DNA from: Gordius sp. MW1
Lineage: Eukaryota > Nematomorpha > Gordioida > Gordea > Gordiidae
NCBI GenBank assembly: GCA_964036665.1
Contig: OZ038533.1
Location: forward strand, 13,921,075 to 13,985,074
DNA length: 64,000 nt
Direction of reading: 5' to 3'
Shown here: one piece after another, positions 11,661 through 23,320 of the stretch
How the letters are laid out: every line of letters begins with the position of its first letter
Position numbering within the stretch: the stretch's first letter is position 1
The notes under the pieces: generated by a model
What the model was told of the DNA's origin: nothing
Database searches by the model: none
The model's input: the letters and a program-made list of their open reading frames with translations, nothing else
Translations under genes and position numbers: made by a program

Positions 11661-11795
11661 ATTTATTGTTGGATTTAGCTTCGATGAAACCTATTTAAAG
11701 TCGGGTCGAAGAATAAGATTATTGTTAGATCGATAGGCTTAAAAAATTAGAAATGATTTTGGGATAATTTTGTAGCCTATATCACATTAGTGATC

Positions 11796-11937
11796 ATGGG
11801 CGTAGCCAGGAGGGGGGGTTATAACCCAAACATTTGTTAAAATTTATTAATTTTGGTTTAAATTTCAAATAATAAATATTTTTCCCCTCCCTAATTCATT
11901 ATTGCCCCCCTCTAATCCCAATTTAGGCTACTCCCAT
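11796..11937. mobile_element. TGGGCGTAGCC-family element
   Basis: ATGGGCGTAGCCAGGAGG at the left, TTTAGGCTACTCCCAT at the right, with short C runs inside. It is a TTTGTT-bearing subtype resembling those at 21914 and 38674, with fewer and shorter C runs. Confidence 0.6.
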
Positions 11938-12588
11938 GTTACAACATTAAACAATATTGTAATCAAGGTAAATCATTGGCATTTTTGATCCTCCAAAACA
12001 ATGACTATCACATATAAATTATTATAAATGGACAGTTCCAAAAATTATAGAATATGCTTAATGTAAAATATTTATTCACGATTTGCCTCTTATTATTGAT
12101 AGTTGAGACAAGGTTGTTCTAACTTATTATAAAACTTCCCAATGCATAATGCATTAGCTCGTTAAACTAATAATCGCATGATAAAGCTTAATTGATCTAT
12201 TAAATTTTGTGTTCAACTAATTCTTAGAGCATTTTACCAAAAACTTCATATACCTTAATATCCTTTTATGCATCAACGTCTCGCTATCATCAAATTTCCT
12301 AGCTTTAAATCTGTCCTAAAACCCGTGTTGTTTCTCATGATCGAATAAAAAACTTAATTATTCAAATTTGTTATCGTTCAAAAGAGACGGGTTAAGGACA
12401 TTAAACACGTAAGACAAAACAAAAATTCTGGTATATTTCTCCCTAATAATTTCAAGTACTCTTTAGACCTGGTTTGATACAAATTTTAATTACAAATAAG
12501 TCTGTTTAAAAAACACAGGCATATAAACTTAAAATGAGCGATCCGCAGTATAAAAACGGGATTAAATAAATAAAAAGCATGTTACAAT
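11938..12588. other. 3' flank of DNA2, no other feature
   Basis: AT-rich sequence downstream of the minus-strand DNA2 stop. No exon or repeat was recognised. Confidence 0.4.
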
Positions 12589-15500
12589 TTAATTTTGAAT
12601 CGTGATAAAATGATCTGGGGTCAGAATAGTGTTCAAAACAGTTTTACATAACTCATAATGTTTCCATAAAGTCGATTTACTGCCGACCATAATCAACTTA
12701 TGTCTAGCTCGGCTAAATGCTACGTTGAGCCTTCTCCGATCTTTGAGTATAGAGCTGGTCCCCCCTTCGCTTGCATCAAAATTTTGTGATGATACTACAA
12801 ATGACAGTATTATAACCGACTTTTCATGGCCCTGGAATTGATCTATGGTCTTAACGTCAATTTCTGAACCAACTAGAGCTCCCTTTAGCGCCTCAACTTG
12901 TGCGCTGTACAAAGCTATGATACCCAATTCGGATGTGGGAATGTGACATCGCTTTATTAAAGTTTCCACTAAATCTACGATCACTCGAATTTCTATAAGA
13001 TTTACAGTAGTCAAGTTGGATTGATCATCTCGTCGGTGATACTTCTTTAAACAGCCATCCACGTTCAAGAATGCTATCGCCTTACCCAAGTCAGGGTCTA
13101 AGGCGCGATAAATCCAATCGGATTTTTGATCATTGATATGGCTGAGTATGGAAGGATTAATGGTATTAGTAGCAACTTCTAAGTTTCCGGATAACAGTTT
13201 CCCGTTCAAAATGAGGGGATGATTGCAAAGTTGCATTAGAGTCCGATTCATCCTGTATTGCACGTTAAGTTCGTAAAGTAGGGTGGACCGTGATCCATTT
13301 CGCGTGGCGCTTTCTTCTAGCGAAGCGAACAGACTCTGTTCGCCATCCAATTTTTTTGCAAGGGGGTGCTTTATTATGGGTGGTAATTGGTCCGAATCTC
13401 CTACCAATACGAATCGCTCGCACCTTAGAAGCGCGCTCAAAATTAAGGGCTGCGATATTTGGGAAGCTTCATCCACTACGCATACGTCGTATCGCATTTT
13501 GTGTATCAAGGGCTCCCTAAGAAACAAGCGCATGTATATAAAAGTAAAGATTAATTCTAAAATTTACAAATGTCTTTATATATTAGTTACAAATTTGGAT
13601 AGTGGGGCAAGTATTACGTTTGAAAAGCTCCTTTAATTCCAATAAATATATAGTGAATAAAGGGATTATTATTATTAATTCTTTATACGAATAAAAACCA
13701 GCAAAAATCATTTAGTAATAATTAAAAAAATTCAAAGTTCGTCTAAAAGATACTTTTAATAATCATTGCAAATTGAACCTGGAGATAGTGAAAGCTGTTG
13801 CGGCATAAATGCTGTGACTCGCGAGGTATTGTTCAAGTTTTCCCATGTCAAATCGCCTTTTGTCCTCAACCCCCGTCACACAATTTTCTTTAATGGTCGC
13901 GGATGTCAAGCAATATTTTCTCAACTCCCGAGGAATTTTATCGTCGTTACACTTATTTTCATCCTTACAAAAACCGGCTCCAACCCTAAGAAAATCGTGG
14001 ATACCGTCGGCAGAAAGTTTGCAGAGAACGTTATCTATGGCTGAATTGGTATGCGCCGTCAATAGTGTAGATAGACCGAGTGCGCGAAAAATTGATATTA
14101 GCTTTAGGATCGTTTTTGTTTTACCCGACCCTGGCATTCCCTTTATCAAGATGTACCTTGAAGTATACAAAACTAGTTTTTAATTCTTCAGTTAGTCCAA
14201 ATAAAATATTTATTAATATATCCAAGTCTGAAGAAACCGGGATTTTGACCTTTAAAATTAAACAGAACTCTCTAATACTTGGCTACCTTAATAAAATCAA
14301 TTCATGGACAGTTTAAATTTTGTTTGAAGTAAATTGGCGTTGGCCCTTAAGTCCCAGCCTGCACATAACTTTTTAACGGTTGAGCCTACTTCCCCAATTC
14401 TTATTTTCTCAAACGCTGACCACCTTAATTTGTATTCCTTTCTAAATAAGATCGCATAAAGCATCCAATGTCTTCATATAGACAAAAATAAGATGAGACT
14501 AGATATAAATAATTTACTTCTGACAAGTCAAAGCACCGATGATGGCTTTAAGCTGTTCGTCGTTGAGGGTTTTAGTGTACTTTCGAACAATCCTTTCTTC
14601 GTGAGGCGTCAGAACTCGACTAGCCGGTTCAGCTAATCCCCTTACAATAACGTCCCGTAACCGTTTAAAACCAGGCCCAGGCCTCATTAAAGCAGTTAAA
14701 TTCCCGAGCCCGGCTGAAAGTGAGTAAGTGGAAAGTTGACGATCGTATTTATGTTTAGAGTTATCGTAAAGTTTGACGACAGAAAGGTGGCAGAGAAGAG
14801 GTGACGAGTTAAACTTAAGTATTTCTTGCTTATAATGAGCGTCGGATTTGATTATTGAAATGGTGAAAATGTGTGAAATTTGACCATTATCGATGGACAT
14901 CAATATGCCCATTATTTGACTCTTTGACTGTTCACATTCGATCAAGACTTTTTGACCGACCACGAAGGCTGGACAAAGTTCATCTTTGGCATCGATAGAA
15001 CGAAACCTAAAAAATTTATAATAAAACACATTTGTATACATTTACATGATATAAAATTATTAATCAATGTATTTACCACAGGACACAGTTCAAAAATATT
15101 AAATTCCTTAAAATGCAAAAATCAACAAACTCCAAAATAAAGTGTCAAAATCGCCCAAAAACAAACTTTATAGCAAGATTTTCTTCACGTTCCATCATCT
15201 CAAATTCATTTTCGAAAGGGATGGATGTACAAAGCAGACGATCCAAACGTCCGCTAGAAGCAGATGATTTACATTCACGTGATAAAGCTTGACATTCGAT
15301 ATGCAATATAGAATACCATTTTTTAAAGTAAGCTGTATCACTTTTATCTAAATGCTCAACGATATTAGTGTGAGATGGCCTAGGATTATTGCAATCCTCT
15401 ATTTCATTTCGCCCTTCTTCGGAATCATTAAAACTTTTGCTAATCAACGAGCAGGATAGCAATTGTGGGCACCTTTGGCATGTTCCCTCATTAGCAGTTA

Positions 15501-17532
15501 CTTTAGGAAGGTATGATTTATATGTGAATAATTCATCAGAATGCTCTCTACCATTATTAGCTATGCATTTTACCGGGTTAAAGTTAAGCCTCGGCATGGT
15601 ATAGTAAGCTAATTCATTACGAATTTTAATCAAGCCTATCAAGTGTCTAGGTACATCAGTTTTCACCGGTATCATGGTCAATCCCACCTCAAAGTTATCT
15701 TCCCGCTCCACCTTCAATTGCTTACGACCGTTGAACGATCGATACTTTTTAACGTTTTGTTCACGATCCAAGTATAATAGTAGACCTTTGGTCGCTCCGC
15801 TGCCTTTGTCATCTAATTTGGAGGCAGTGGCCTCATTTAGGAGCAAAGAGTAAAGCATAACTTGTGCTTGGTGTTCGATAGAGTTTGAATTACGCCCAGT
15901 TTTAAGTTCTAAAACTGCCCGTACGTCGCAAGATTCAGATTCGCTATTTGCCATGGCGGAACTTAAGTCTAAAGTTACATCCAAAAATCCCTTTAAACCA
16001 TACACCTGGGATTCGATATAATTTTCGGTTACGAGATTTTTGATTCGGTAGGCCAGAGATTTTTTTGGTGTCGATGATAGTTTTTTTTCATAGTTTTGAC
16101 ACATTTCCTTTGGATACTCGAGGGATAAAATTGGGTTTTTGTTGATTATGTACCGCATTTTCCAATCTACAAAATCTGCTATTCGAGCGTCTAATTTGCG
16201 AGTTAAAGATTCCAACGATAAATCATAAAAAATAACATCTAACAACATCGAAGCATCGATTGAGTTCGTAATTAACGATTTAATTTTAGTAAATTCTTCA
16301 TTTTTCAAATATTCAGAAGATTGAATGTAACCATTAGTCATACATGTGACACTTTGTTGTATATAGGATTGGAAAACTTTGTGAGCTAGTTTTCCATAAG
16401 CCAAATTAAAAGCCTCTCCATTCTCATAGAGTTCTATAAGAAAAACGATTTTTTATAATGTAACAACAAATAATTTATGCTAATGTACTTTTCTCTTCCA
16501 AAATACAGAATCCATCTGAATTTACTTCAATGTAAGATGGTGGATCAGGAATTGTAATAATCCTCTGGTTAAGTATACTACGACGAGGACATGATATTCC
16601 AGATACAATATTTGTACATGAAATAGGTGATAGAGGATTAATTGTAAGGGCAATATGTGCTTCATCAAGTATTAATAATAATGGAACGTGCTTGTCAATG
16701 TAGGAATTACAACAATGCCTTACTATGTTTGTATAACGGGGAGAAAGGTTAATGGTTTGATAAATAGATTCAAATGAAATATTTTCCAAATTTAAATAAT
16801 AATTAGAATTTTTAATGTCTGAATTAGGGTTGAAATTTACTATTCTAATTAGACTACCAATGTCTACTAAATGTTCTGACCAACTTCCTAGCAAAATACA
16901 CTGTAGTCTAGGTATACAATCAGAAACAACTGAATTATATATAATTAATGACAAATATATAATTTCTACATCATTTAAGGTTATTTTCTGAATGTTAATG
17001 GTTAAATATATGCAATGTTCAATATCAATTTCTAGATGGTTAATGAACTTTTGATTGTCACATGGTATTGAGTCATCTAATTTTTTAATCTGATTGTTAT
17101 ATAATATTTTAGAATCCAAAAGGTCAGAACAATACTCCTTTTTTGCTAACTTTTCCTTAACATCCAAATTTTGTTTAGAGGTTAAATTTAACTTTTTAGG
17201 TACAATAGTGTAAAATTTTTTGGAATTTCCATGTATGTTAGTTTGATCTGATTTAAGATTTGTTATTAATTTCAAAACTGTAGCAGGTGGAATCAACTTT
17301 TGTAATATTTCATTTTCTTTACTACATTTTAGATGAGGTTTACTAACTAATTAACAGTAATTAAAAACTTTTAAATATAAAATAATTAGGGTATATTAAA
17401 ATAAGTTATATATATACAAAAAATTATACCACATTGAGACCCTGACTTCGCAGAAAAATAGTTAAATATTTTTTGTTGATTTTGTTTAGTGGAATTTTTT
17501 TGTTTGTCTTTGAAAACAGCATTCTTTTTCAT
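12589..17532 (-). CDS. DNA2: DNA2 DNA replication ATP-dependent helicase/nuclease
   Basis: DNA2 trims long 5' flaps in Okazaki-fragment maturation and resects DNA ends, in the nucleus. Six exons, all GT-AG: 17532-17430, 17346-16489, 16433-15167, 15006-14518, 14156-13779 and 13516-12589. They sum to 4023 bases, 1340 codons plus TAA. Exon 1 encodes QQKIFNYF (residues 19-26), a textbook PIP box. The nuclease has GLKGFLD (Asp472) and LELKTG (Glu496, Lys498). The Fe-S cysteines are C287 (CPRR) and the CxxCx5C at 639/642/648. Helicase motifs: GMPGSGKT (Lys918), VVDEAS (Asp1047), GDSDQLPP, QYRMN, DQFQGHE and RRLNVAFSRARHK. It is longer than vertebrate DNA2 (about 1060 residues), mainly through a poorly conserved N-terminal region. 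Introns are 55-360 bp. No disabling change is seen, so it looks functional. The first-exon start is inferred from a single ATG in frame. Confidence 0.93.
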
Positions 17533-19717
17533 ACTAAAAAAATAATTTCAAAAAATGCGGCAAACGGGTCTAGGTTAAACAGATGATTAATGTCAGCTGA
17601 CTTTTTAAAACTTAGATTTAAATGATAGCGGTACGAGAATATCGGGAAGAATCTGAACTAATTTAAAAGTAACGCATCCATTCTTTTAAAAAAATGAAAT
17701 GACAAAGAGAAAATATCTCAAAATCTCAAATTAAGTATGTCGTAGAATCAATAATTCTCAAATAAGGAAATATAAAAATGATGCAAAATTTCTAACTTAA
17801 ATTAAATCTAATCTAAGTTTTTACCTTAGCATCATGTCAATTTTTACCTTTAAGAATTTTATAGCGTCAAAATTTAGTATACATTTGGTTATTAAAATTC
17901 ATAGTTTACACTAATGGTTTACACACTCCAGTAGTTGTTTAGTTAATTTCTATCGTTCAAGCAAACAAATATCTACAATTAGTATATTTAATGAATAGAA
18001 TTTATCATCATAGCCAGGATTAGAAATACAGGGAGTCGAAAATGATTAGAGTAAATATGATTTTTTTAATTTAAGGAGCTCTTAGATTAAGAGACCTGCC
18101 TCCGGCTGCGCTTATGACTCTTATAAGAATATTTTTGTTTAATAAACATAGATTTATAATAACAGAGGGTTGGGGAAAGACGTTAGTGATAAAGATGATG
18201 CAACATAGAAAATAAAAATGAAAATCATTATTATACAAATTCAACCTACGATTACCTAAAATAAATAATTGAATAATAGCACAGGTCTACAAAAAAAATC
18301 ATCCTGCAATTAAACCTATAATCCTGATAGAGAATTTTGCGCTGATGATGATGTTTTTGGTTTTTCCCCAAAACTTCCCGTTTTTTAGAAAAACGAGGTT
18401 GAAGATGCAAAAAATGCCTATTACCCCATTTTGAGACTCAATGGCCACGAAATTTGTGATTTATACCAAAAAATATTAATTTAATCCTGTAGATTAAAGT
18501 TTCATCTTTACGTCCATTATTTTATTTTTTATATCTCCCTTATATTTAAATTTATTTGCGTTTACGTAAACCCTCCCCTTATCGAAATTCGTCCCGCTAG
18601 TGGAAGAAGGAGTACATAGCACATAATAGACATACATTGTTTACTAACAATTAATCTCCCCCTTTCTCCATCTCTCTCACTCCCGCCCCCATTATCCAAG
18701 CACACATGGGAGAAAGAGATGAGAGTATGTGAAGGAGGAGAGATATGTGTTAGTAAACATCGCGTACACAGTAAATATAATAAATTAATTATATTTTATT
18801 GAAATAATAGATTAGCAAGAATTATTTATAAAGAAACATAATATTATACACAAAAAAGAAGGACAATATATTGGGCCTAAAAATGTAATTAAACGTCATC
18901 TTAGGTAATGTGTAAATCCAAATTATCAATAAAATAAATTAATTATTTTATTAAAATTAGTAAATAAGCAAGAATTAAATCAAAAAAAAAATGATAATAT
19001 ACACAAAATAGAATGATAAATATATAAGGCTCCCGATAGGTTAACTACATCTTAGATAAAAGATGTCCTATATAATCCAATATAATACATTATTGTAGCT
19101 CTTGTGACAGTAATTTTTAAATAAATTAAAATCAATTTAGCACCACCGATGGGAAAAGACCTGACGGGGTCACACTCATCCCATGGTCCCGTGGACTGAA
19201 TCTCACTTGGGACTTCACCACGGTCGACATACTTGCCCCATCCAACTCCTCTCCCGACCTAATAGTCAGTGAAGAGAATAGGAAGACAGCCAAATCCCTC
19301 GCGGACACAATATTCATTCCCGTAGTGGCAACCACAATTGGAAATTTAGGCGTTGAAGCTCTCGCTCTCCTGAAACAAATTGGAAAAGCGATCTCCAGTG
19401 TCTCTCTAGATTTGAAAAATTACTTTTTTATCAGGCATAAGATCACAATGGAAATCGTTAAATCCAACACGATTTCTATACACGGATCAATGCCATCCGT
19501 TTAGTTATAGTGCGTATTTATATTTTTTTTAGTCGTGTATGTAATTTTTTGTATACCACTTAATAAAGTTATTTTAATACAAAAAAATCTAAACAAGGGA
19601 TTATAACAATTAAGTAATCAATACGCTTAACAGGTAGCCTCTATTAAGATGGCGTCCGATTTGATATCAATATTTTGACATGTATGCACGCTCAAAGAGT
19701 AGTCTAGTGGTCTATAG
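17533..19717. other. 5' flank of DNA2 and spacer
   Basis: No second gene is recognisable. 18660-18780 contains an imperfect inverted repeat (TGTTTACTAACA against TGTTAGTAAACA, with CCCCCTTTCTCC against GGAGGAGAGA). A minus-strand frame at 19132-19335 has no recognisable content. Confidence 0.4.
18275..18700. repeat. Dispersed repeat, related copy at 56520-56960
   Basis: CACAGGTCTA(C)AAAAAAA, then AATCCTGATAGAGAATTTTGC and GATGCAAAAAATG, then a TTTACGT(A/G)AACCC block and TTCGTCCC. These occur in the same order at 56520-56960 with about 75-80% similarity by eye. Both are non-coding; likely fragments of one old transposon. Confidence 0.5.
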
Positions 19718-21071
19718 TACGCCACTGGAGTTCGAATCAAGGTTCGATTCGTATTCAAATTTTTTTCAAAAAAATTATTCGATTCGAGATTCGTCGAATA
19801 TTAAAATGAAGATTCGATTCGAAAAAAATTTAAGGATTCGAAATCGATTCGAATATATTTTAAGTTTTTTTATTTTTAAAAACACAAAGGCCACTATGAT
19901 TTTAATTTGCATATACATTTGAAAAATTTATTTGAAATAAATTTTAAAAAATACACATTGAAAGTAAAAATATTCAAGGCGACATATAACTATGGCGATA
20001 TGTGCAAATCAAGAACCGTTTTTAGCCAACTTTTAAGGCAAATTATTTTCCTAACACTTTCTTCCTAAAAGGGTTGCTTGTGTTTGGCTAATAAATTGGT
20101 TCCGATTGAAAATATTTTTTCGCACGGGGTATTTTGCAGGTATAGAGGGAAGATTTTTTGCCAATTTTTATGGCTGGAATACGACGTTGATTTGATTTCC
20201 ACCATTGTAAAGGCTCAACATTGGAGGTCACACGTGGTTTGTGCAAAAATGTCTCCGACTTCGCCTTGCCGCTCTTAATTGACGATCCAGTGTTGATACC
20301 TCGCTAGTTGATTCAATCGGCTAACCGCCTATAGCAGTTTCCAAGACATCTTTAATTTCTCTATAGTATGCCATGTACTGGTGATAAACACTCAAATTTT
20401 GAGCCTTTGACGACACTCGCTAATAAGGCTATCTTCTTATTGGATGCCATATATCTTCAATCTTCTGTTTGGCCATTTATTCTATGCTTTGTTGATAATA
20501 TACCAGTAATACCAAGTTCATTGTGGGATTTTCCCCCCGGATATTAAATTAGTTGCACTGTAAAAGGGAAAAAGTATGAATTTAACCTTTTCAATTTGTT
20601 CCCATTCAATGTTGGATAGTAATTCCTCCTAAGAGGAAATTAAAGGTCAAATCCAATGCTTATCTTACTAAAACAGCCTTTTCTATCATTACTTTGGTGG
20701 TGTTCCACCTGACTATCATGGTTTTGCCTTTAGGGTCAAATTCTTTACATATAGCCTTTAATCGCAAAATATTTTTGGGCTGTCTTGCAATTTTTATCAA
20801 AGCCCATAATTAATTTAATTGTGATCCTCGTTCTCCAGAACTTATTTAAGTTAAAAAAAATTAAACTTTTTCAAATTGTAGCAGGAATAATAACTAAAAT
20901 GCCTTAAGATAAAAATAGCTAAATATTTGAGTCTCGTATATTTAAATTAAACTTAAAAAAATAAAATTCGATTTTAAGGTTCGATTCGGATTATCGAATC
21001 TTAGCAGCATAAATATTCGATTCGAAACTTACACATATGGATTCGAATCTCGAATATTTCTCAGAGGCGTA
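19718..21071. mobile_element. hAT-like element with GATTCGAATC repeats
   Basis: A 1354-bp element with short inverted ends (TACGCCACTG and CAGAGGCGTA) and an exact 8-bp duplication GTCTATAG (19710-19717 and 21072-21079). The left 180 bp and right 120 bp are crowded with TTCGATTCG and ATTCGAATC repeats. The interior carries a degraded transposase C-terminus on the minus strand, so this is a deletion derivative of an autonomous hAT. Confidence 0.75.
20040..20155 (-). pseudogene. Relic of hAT transposase C-terminal dimerisation region
   Basis: The minus strand reads SIPAKYPVRKNIFNRNQFIS followed by QTQATLLGRKC and a stop. This fits the hATC pattern IPAxSxPSERxFSxxGxxISxxRxxLxxxK. It is interrupted by frame changes and is clearly dead, but it independently supports the hAT assignment of the surrounding element. 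Confidence 0.5.
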
Positions 21072-21079
21072 GTCTATAG

Positions 21080-22275
21080 TTACAACTTAGCCCCTCACGC
21101 ATTTCACTCGTAGCTTATGCATTCACACCCAAGTCGGAGCATTTATCATAATAACACTACCAACGAGCACATAAAAAGAGATATGATATATAGATAGTCA
21201 AAAAATGGATTACATTTTCACAAAAGAGTAACGATGGTGCCTAGCTCTATTGGTTATATTATAACATGACACCAAGGTACTTTATACTTATAACGTTTAT
21301 CTGTAGGCCAAGAGTTTAATAAATTCGCTAAATATTAAGAGGTAAAAATAAGAAGCGTCCACATCCACTCCTTGCTATAAGGTTAATAAACTGATAAAGA
21401 CAAGTAATTGTCAGGGTCAACCCATTTTTGTATGGACACTAAATTAAGACTCGTAAGTCATAAAGAGGAGGTCAGATATGTAGTCACTATTAATCCCAAT
21501 TTTTATTCTTTTTCTATAAAGAAGTCCTGAGGGCTATCTACTAATCAGATCTACATATTTAACGGCTAAAATCGAAATAGATAGATCTGGACCACCGATA
21601 GCACCCCAGCACTAATAACGTCTAGGGGCAGCTCAGTTACCGAAGAGGGCGCATAGAGTATGTGACTCAAGAGGATATGGTGAATTAGGCCACCCAGGGG
21701 GCTAGAGAATTAATCGCGGCGGAAGCCGACGACTTTACTAAGTGTAACGTAGGCACTGTGAGAAATTTTCCTTCAACCTAATTAGGTTGTGCCGAGAGTG
21801 CAAAAAGGGAAGCCTATGTGGCGCGTTTTTATTATTCTAATTTTTGCTTAACTACGCGTGTGACTTTTAAATTTTAAACTAGCAACGAGAATCTTAAAAG
21901 CTAGATGCATATACATGGGCGTAGCCAAGGGGAGCGGCAGGGAGGGACGGGTGCCCCCCTCTAAATCAAAAATTTATGGAAAAACTTTAGAATCGCTAGA
22001 CTTTCAAAGAATGGTCATTTTGCCCCTTCCTAAATAATTATTGTCCCCCTCTAAATTCAAATCTGGCTACGCCCGTGTGCATATAAGATGAGTAAGACTG
22101 TCCATGGGTAACCATGAAAAGGCGCTACTTAGCATAGGTACGATATATAGCCAATTAGATCGACCCAACGGTGGTAATTCAATTGCTACTACACGCTAAA
22201 AAGAATCGCCAGGTTTATTGAACAATTTTTAGTGACTCAACCGGCAACCTTTTTTTCAAATGTCTGCCTTGTCAT
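21080..22275. other. Spacer with one short element, no gene
   Basis: Mixed-composition sequence. Apart from the TGGGCGTAGCC element at 21914-22078, nothing could be supported. Confidence 0.4.
21914..22078. mobile_element. TGGGCGTAGCC-family element
   Basis: The left end is ATGGGCGTAGCCAAGGGG and the right end is CTGGCTACGCCCGTG, with the subtype-2 interior (AAATCAAAAATTTATGG, then CATTTTGCCCC and CCTAAATAATTATTG). Confidence 0.7.
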
Positions 22276-22283
22276 GTGTCAAT

Positions 22284-22737
22284 CAGAGACCAGATTTGCC
22301 CGGCCCGGCCCGCTGCCCGAACTTGCCCGCCCGGCCCACGGGCCGGGCAACTGTCCTCAATTTTAACTTTCGGGCGGGCCCGGGCGGGCACCATAACAAG
22401 ATTCGGGCAATTCGAACTCAATTTTTTAAAATAATGTATTATATTGTTTTTGTGTATATTTTGCCACTTTTTTAATTGATTTCATAAGGTTTGTTAATCC
22501 TAGTTCTCATTTAAAAAAAAATCAAAAATTTAGATAAAATTTTTAAAAAATATAAGGATATTTGTGCTAAAAATTTTAAAACATAGCATTTCGGGCCGGG
22601 CAGTTCGGGCAGCTGAGATAATTCGGGCATTGCCGGGCGGACACATAAAAGGGTTCGGGCGGGCTCGGGCGGGCAGATTAAGTATAAAATCGGGCCGGGG
22701 GGTTCGGGCAGAAAAATTCTAACAAATCTGACCTCTG
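22284..22737. mobile_element. GC-rich hAT-like MITE with GCCCGGGC repeats
   Basis: A 454-bp element that starts CAGAGACCAGATTTG and ends CAAATCTGACCTCTG, with the exact 8-bp duplication GTGTCAAT (22276-22283 and 22738-22745). Both ends hold many copies of GCCCGGCCCG or CGGGCGGGC. It is the intact relative of the split element at 2676-4441. Frames over it are by-products. Confidence 0.85.
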
Positions 22738-23320
22738 GTGTCAATGGTATGCATATAGACTGTAATGGGTTGTGGAAAATCGGAATTCTATTCCGGATTT
22801 CAAGTCGACTGCTAAAAAAATTCAATATATATTTAACTAGATTGATCTTTGAATTTAAAATGCTCCTAGATGGTATGATAGAGAGAATTTATTCGCGGGC
22901 GCAGTAGCGAGTAAGTTTTTTTACTAATGACACATGCCCCAAAGAGTAAACCTCCATTTTAATTGCAGGAGACAGTTAATATTCTAATTAGGTTAGCTTA
23001 GTAAAAAAACCTTCCTATTTTAAATCTAAACGGTATTATATATTTTGATACCCTCTATTATATAGGAATTAACACTACTAGCATTCGTTAAAGATTTTAG
23101 GGTTTTTTATAAAAACCTTTTGCTTTTAAACTTAAAATCGCACGTTTATTTAACTAATTTGTCAAAATATTTGAAACCGTGTAAATAAAAGAACTTTCTA
23201 TTAAACCACTCAATATTTTGCAAGCTTTTTTGTTATCTTTCTAGAAGTCAGGATGTTAATTTAACTGCTTTCTAGTTTTTGTTATATGTCCCATATTTTA
23301 ACTAAGGAGACCATTTTAAG

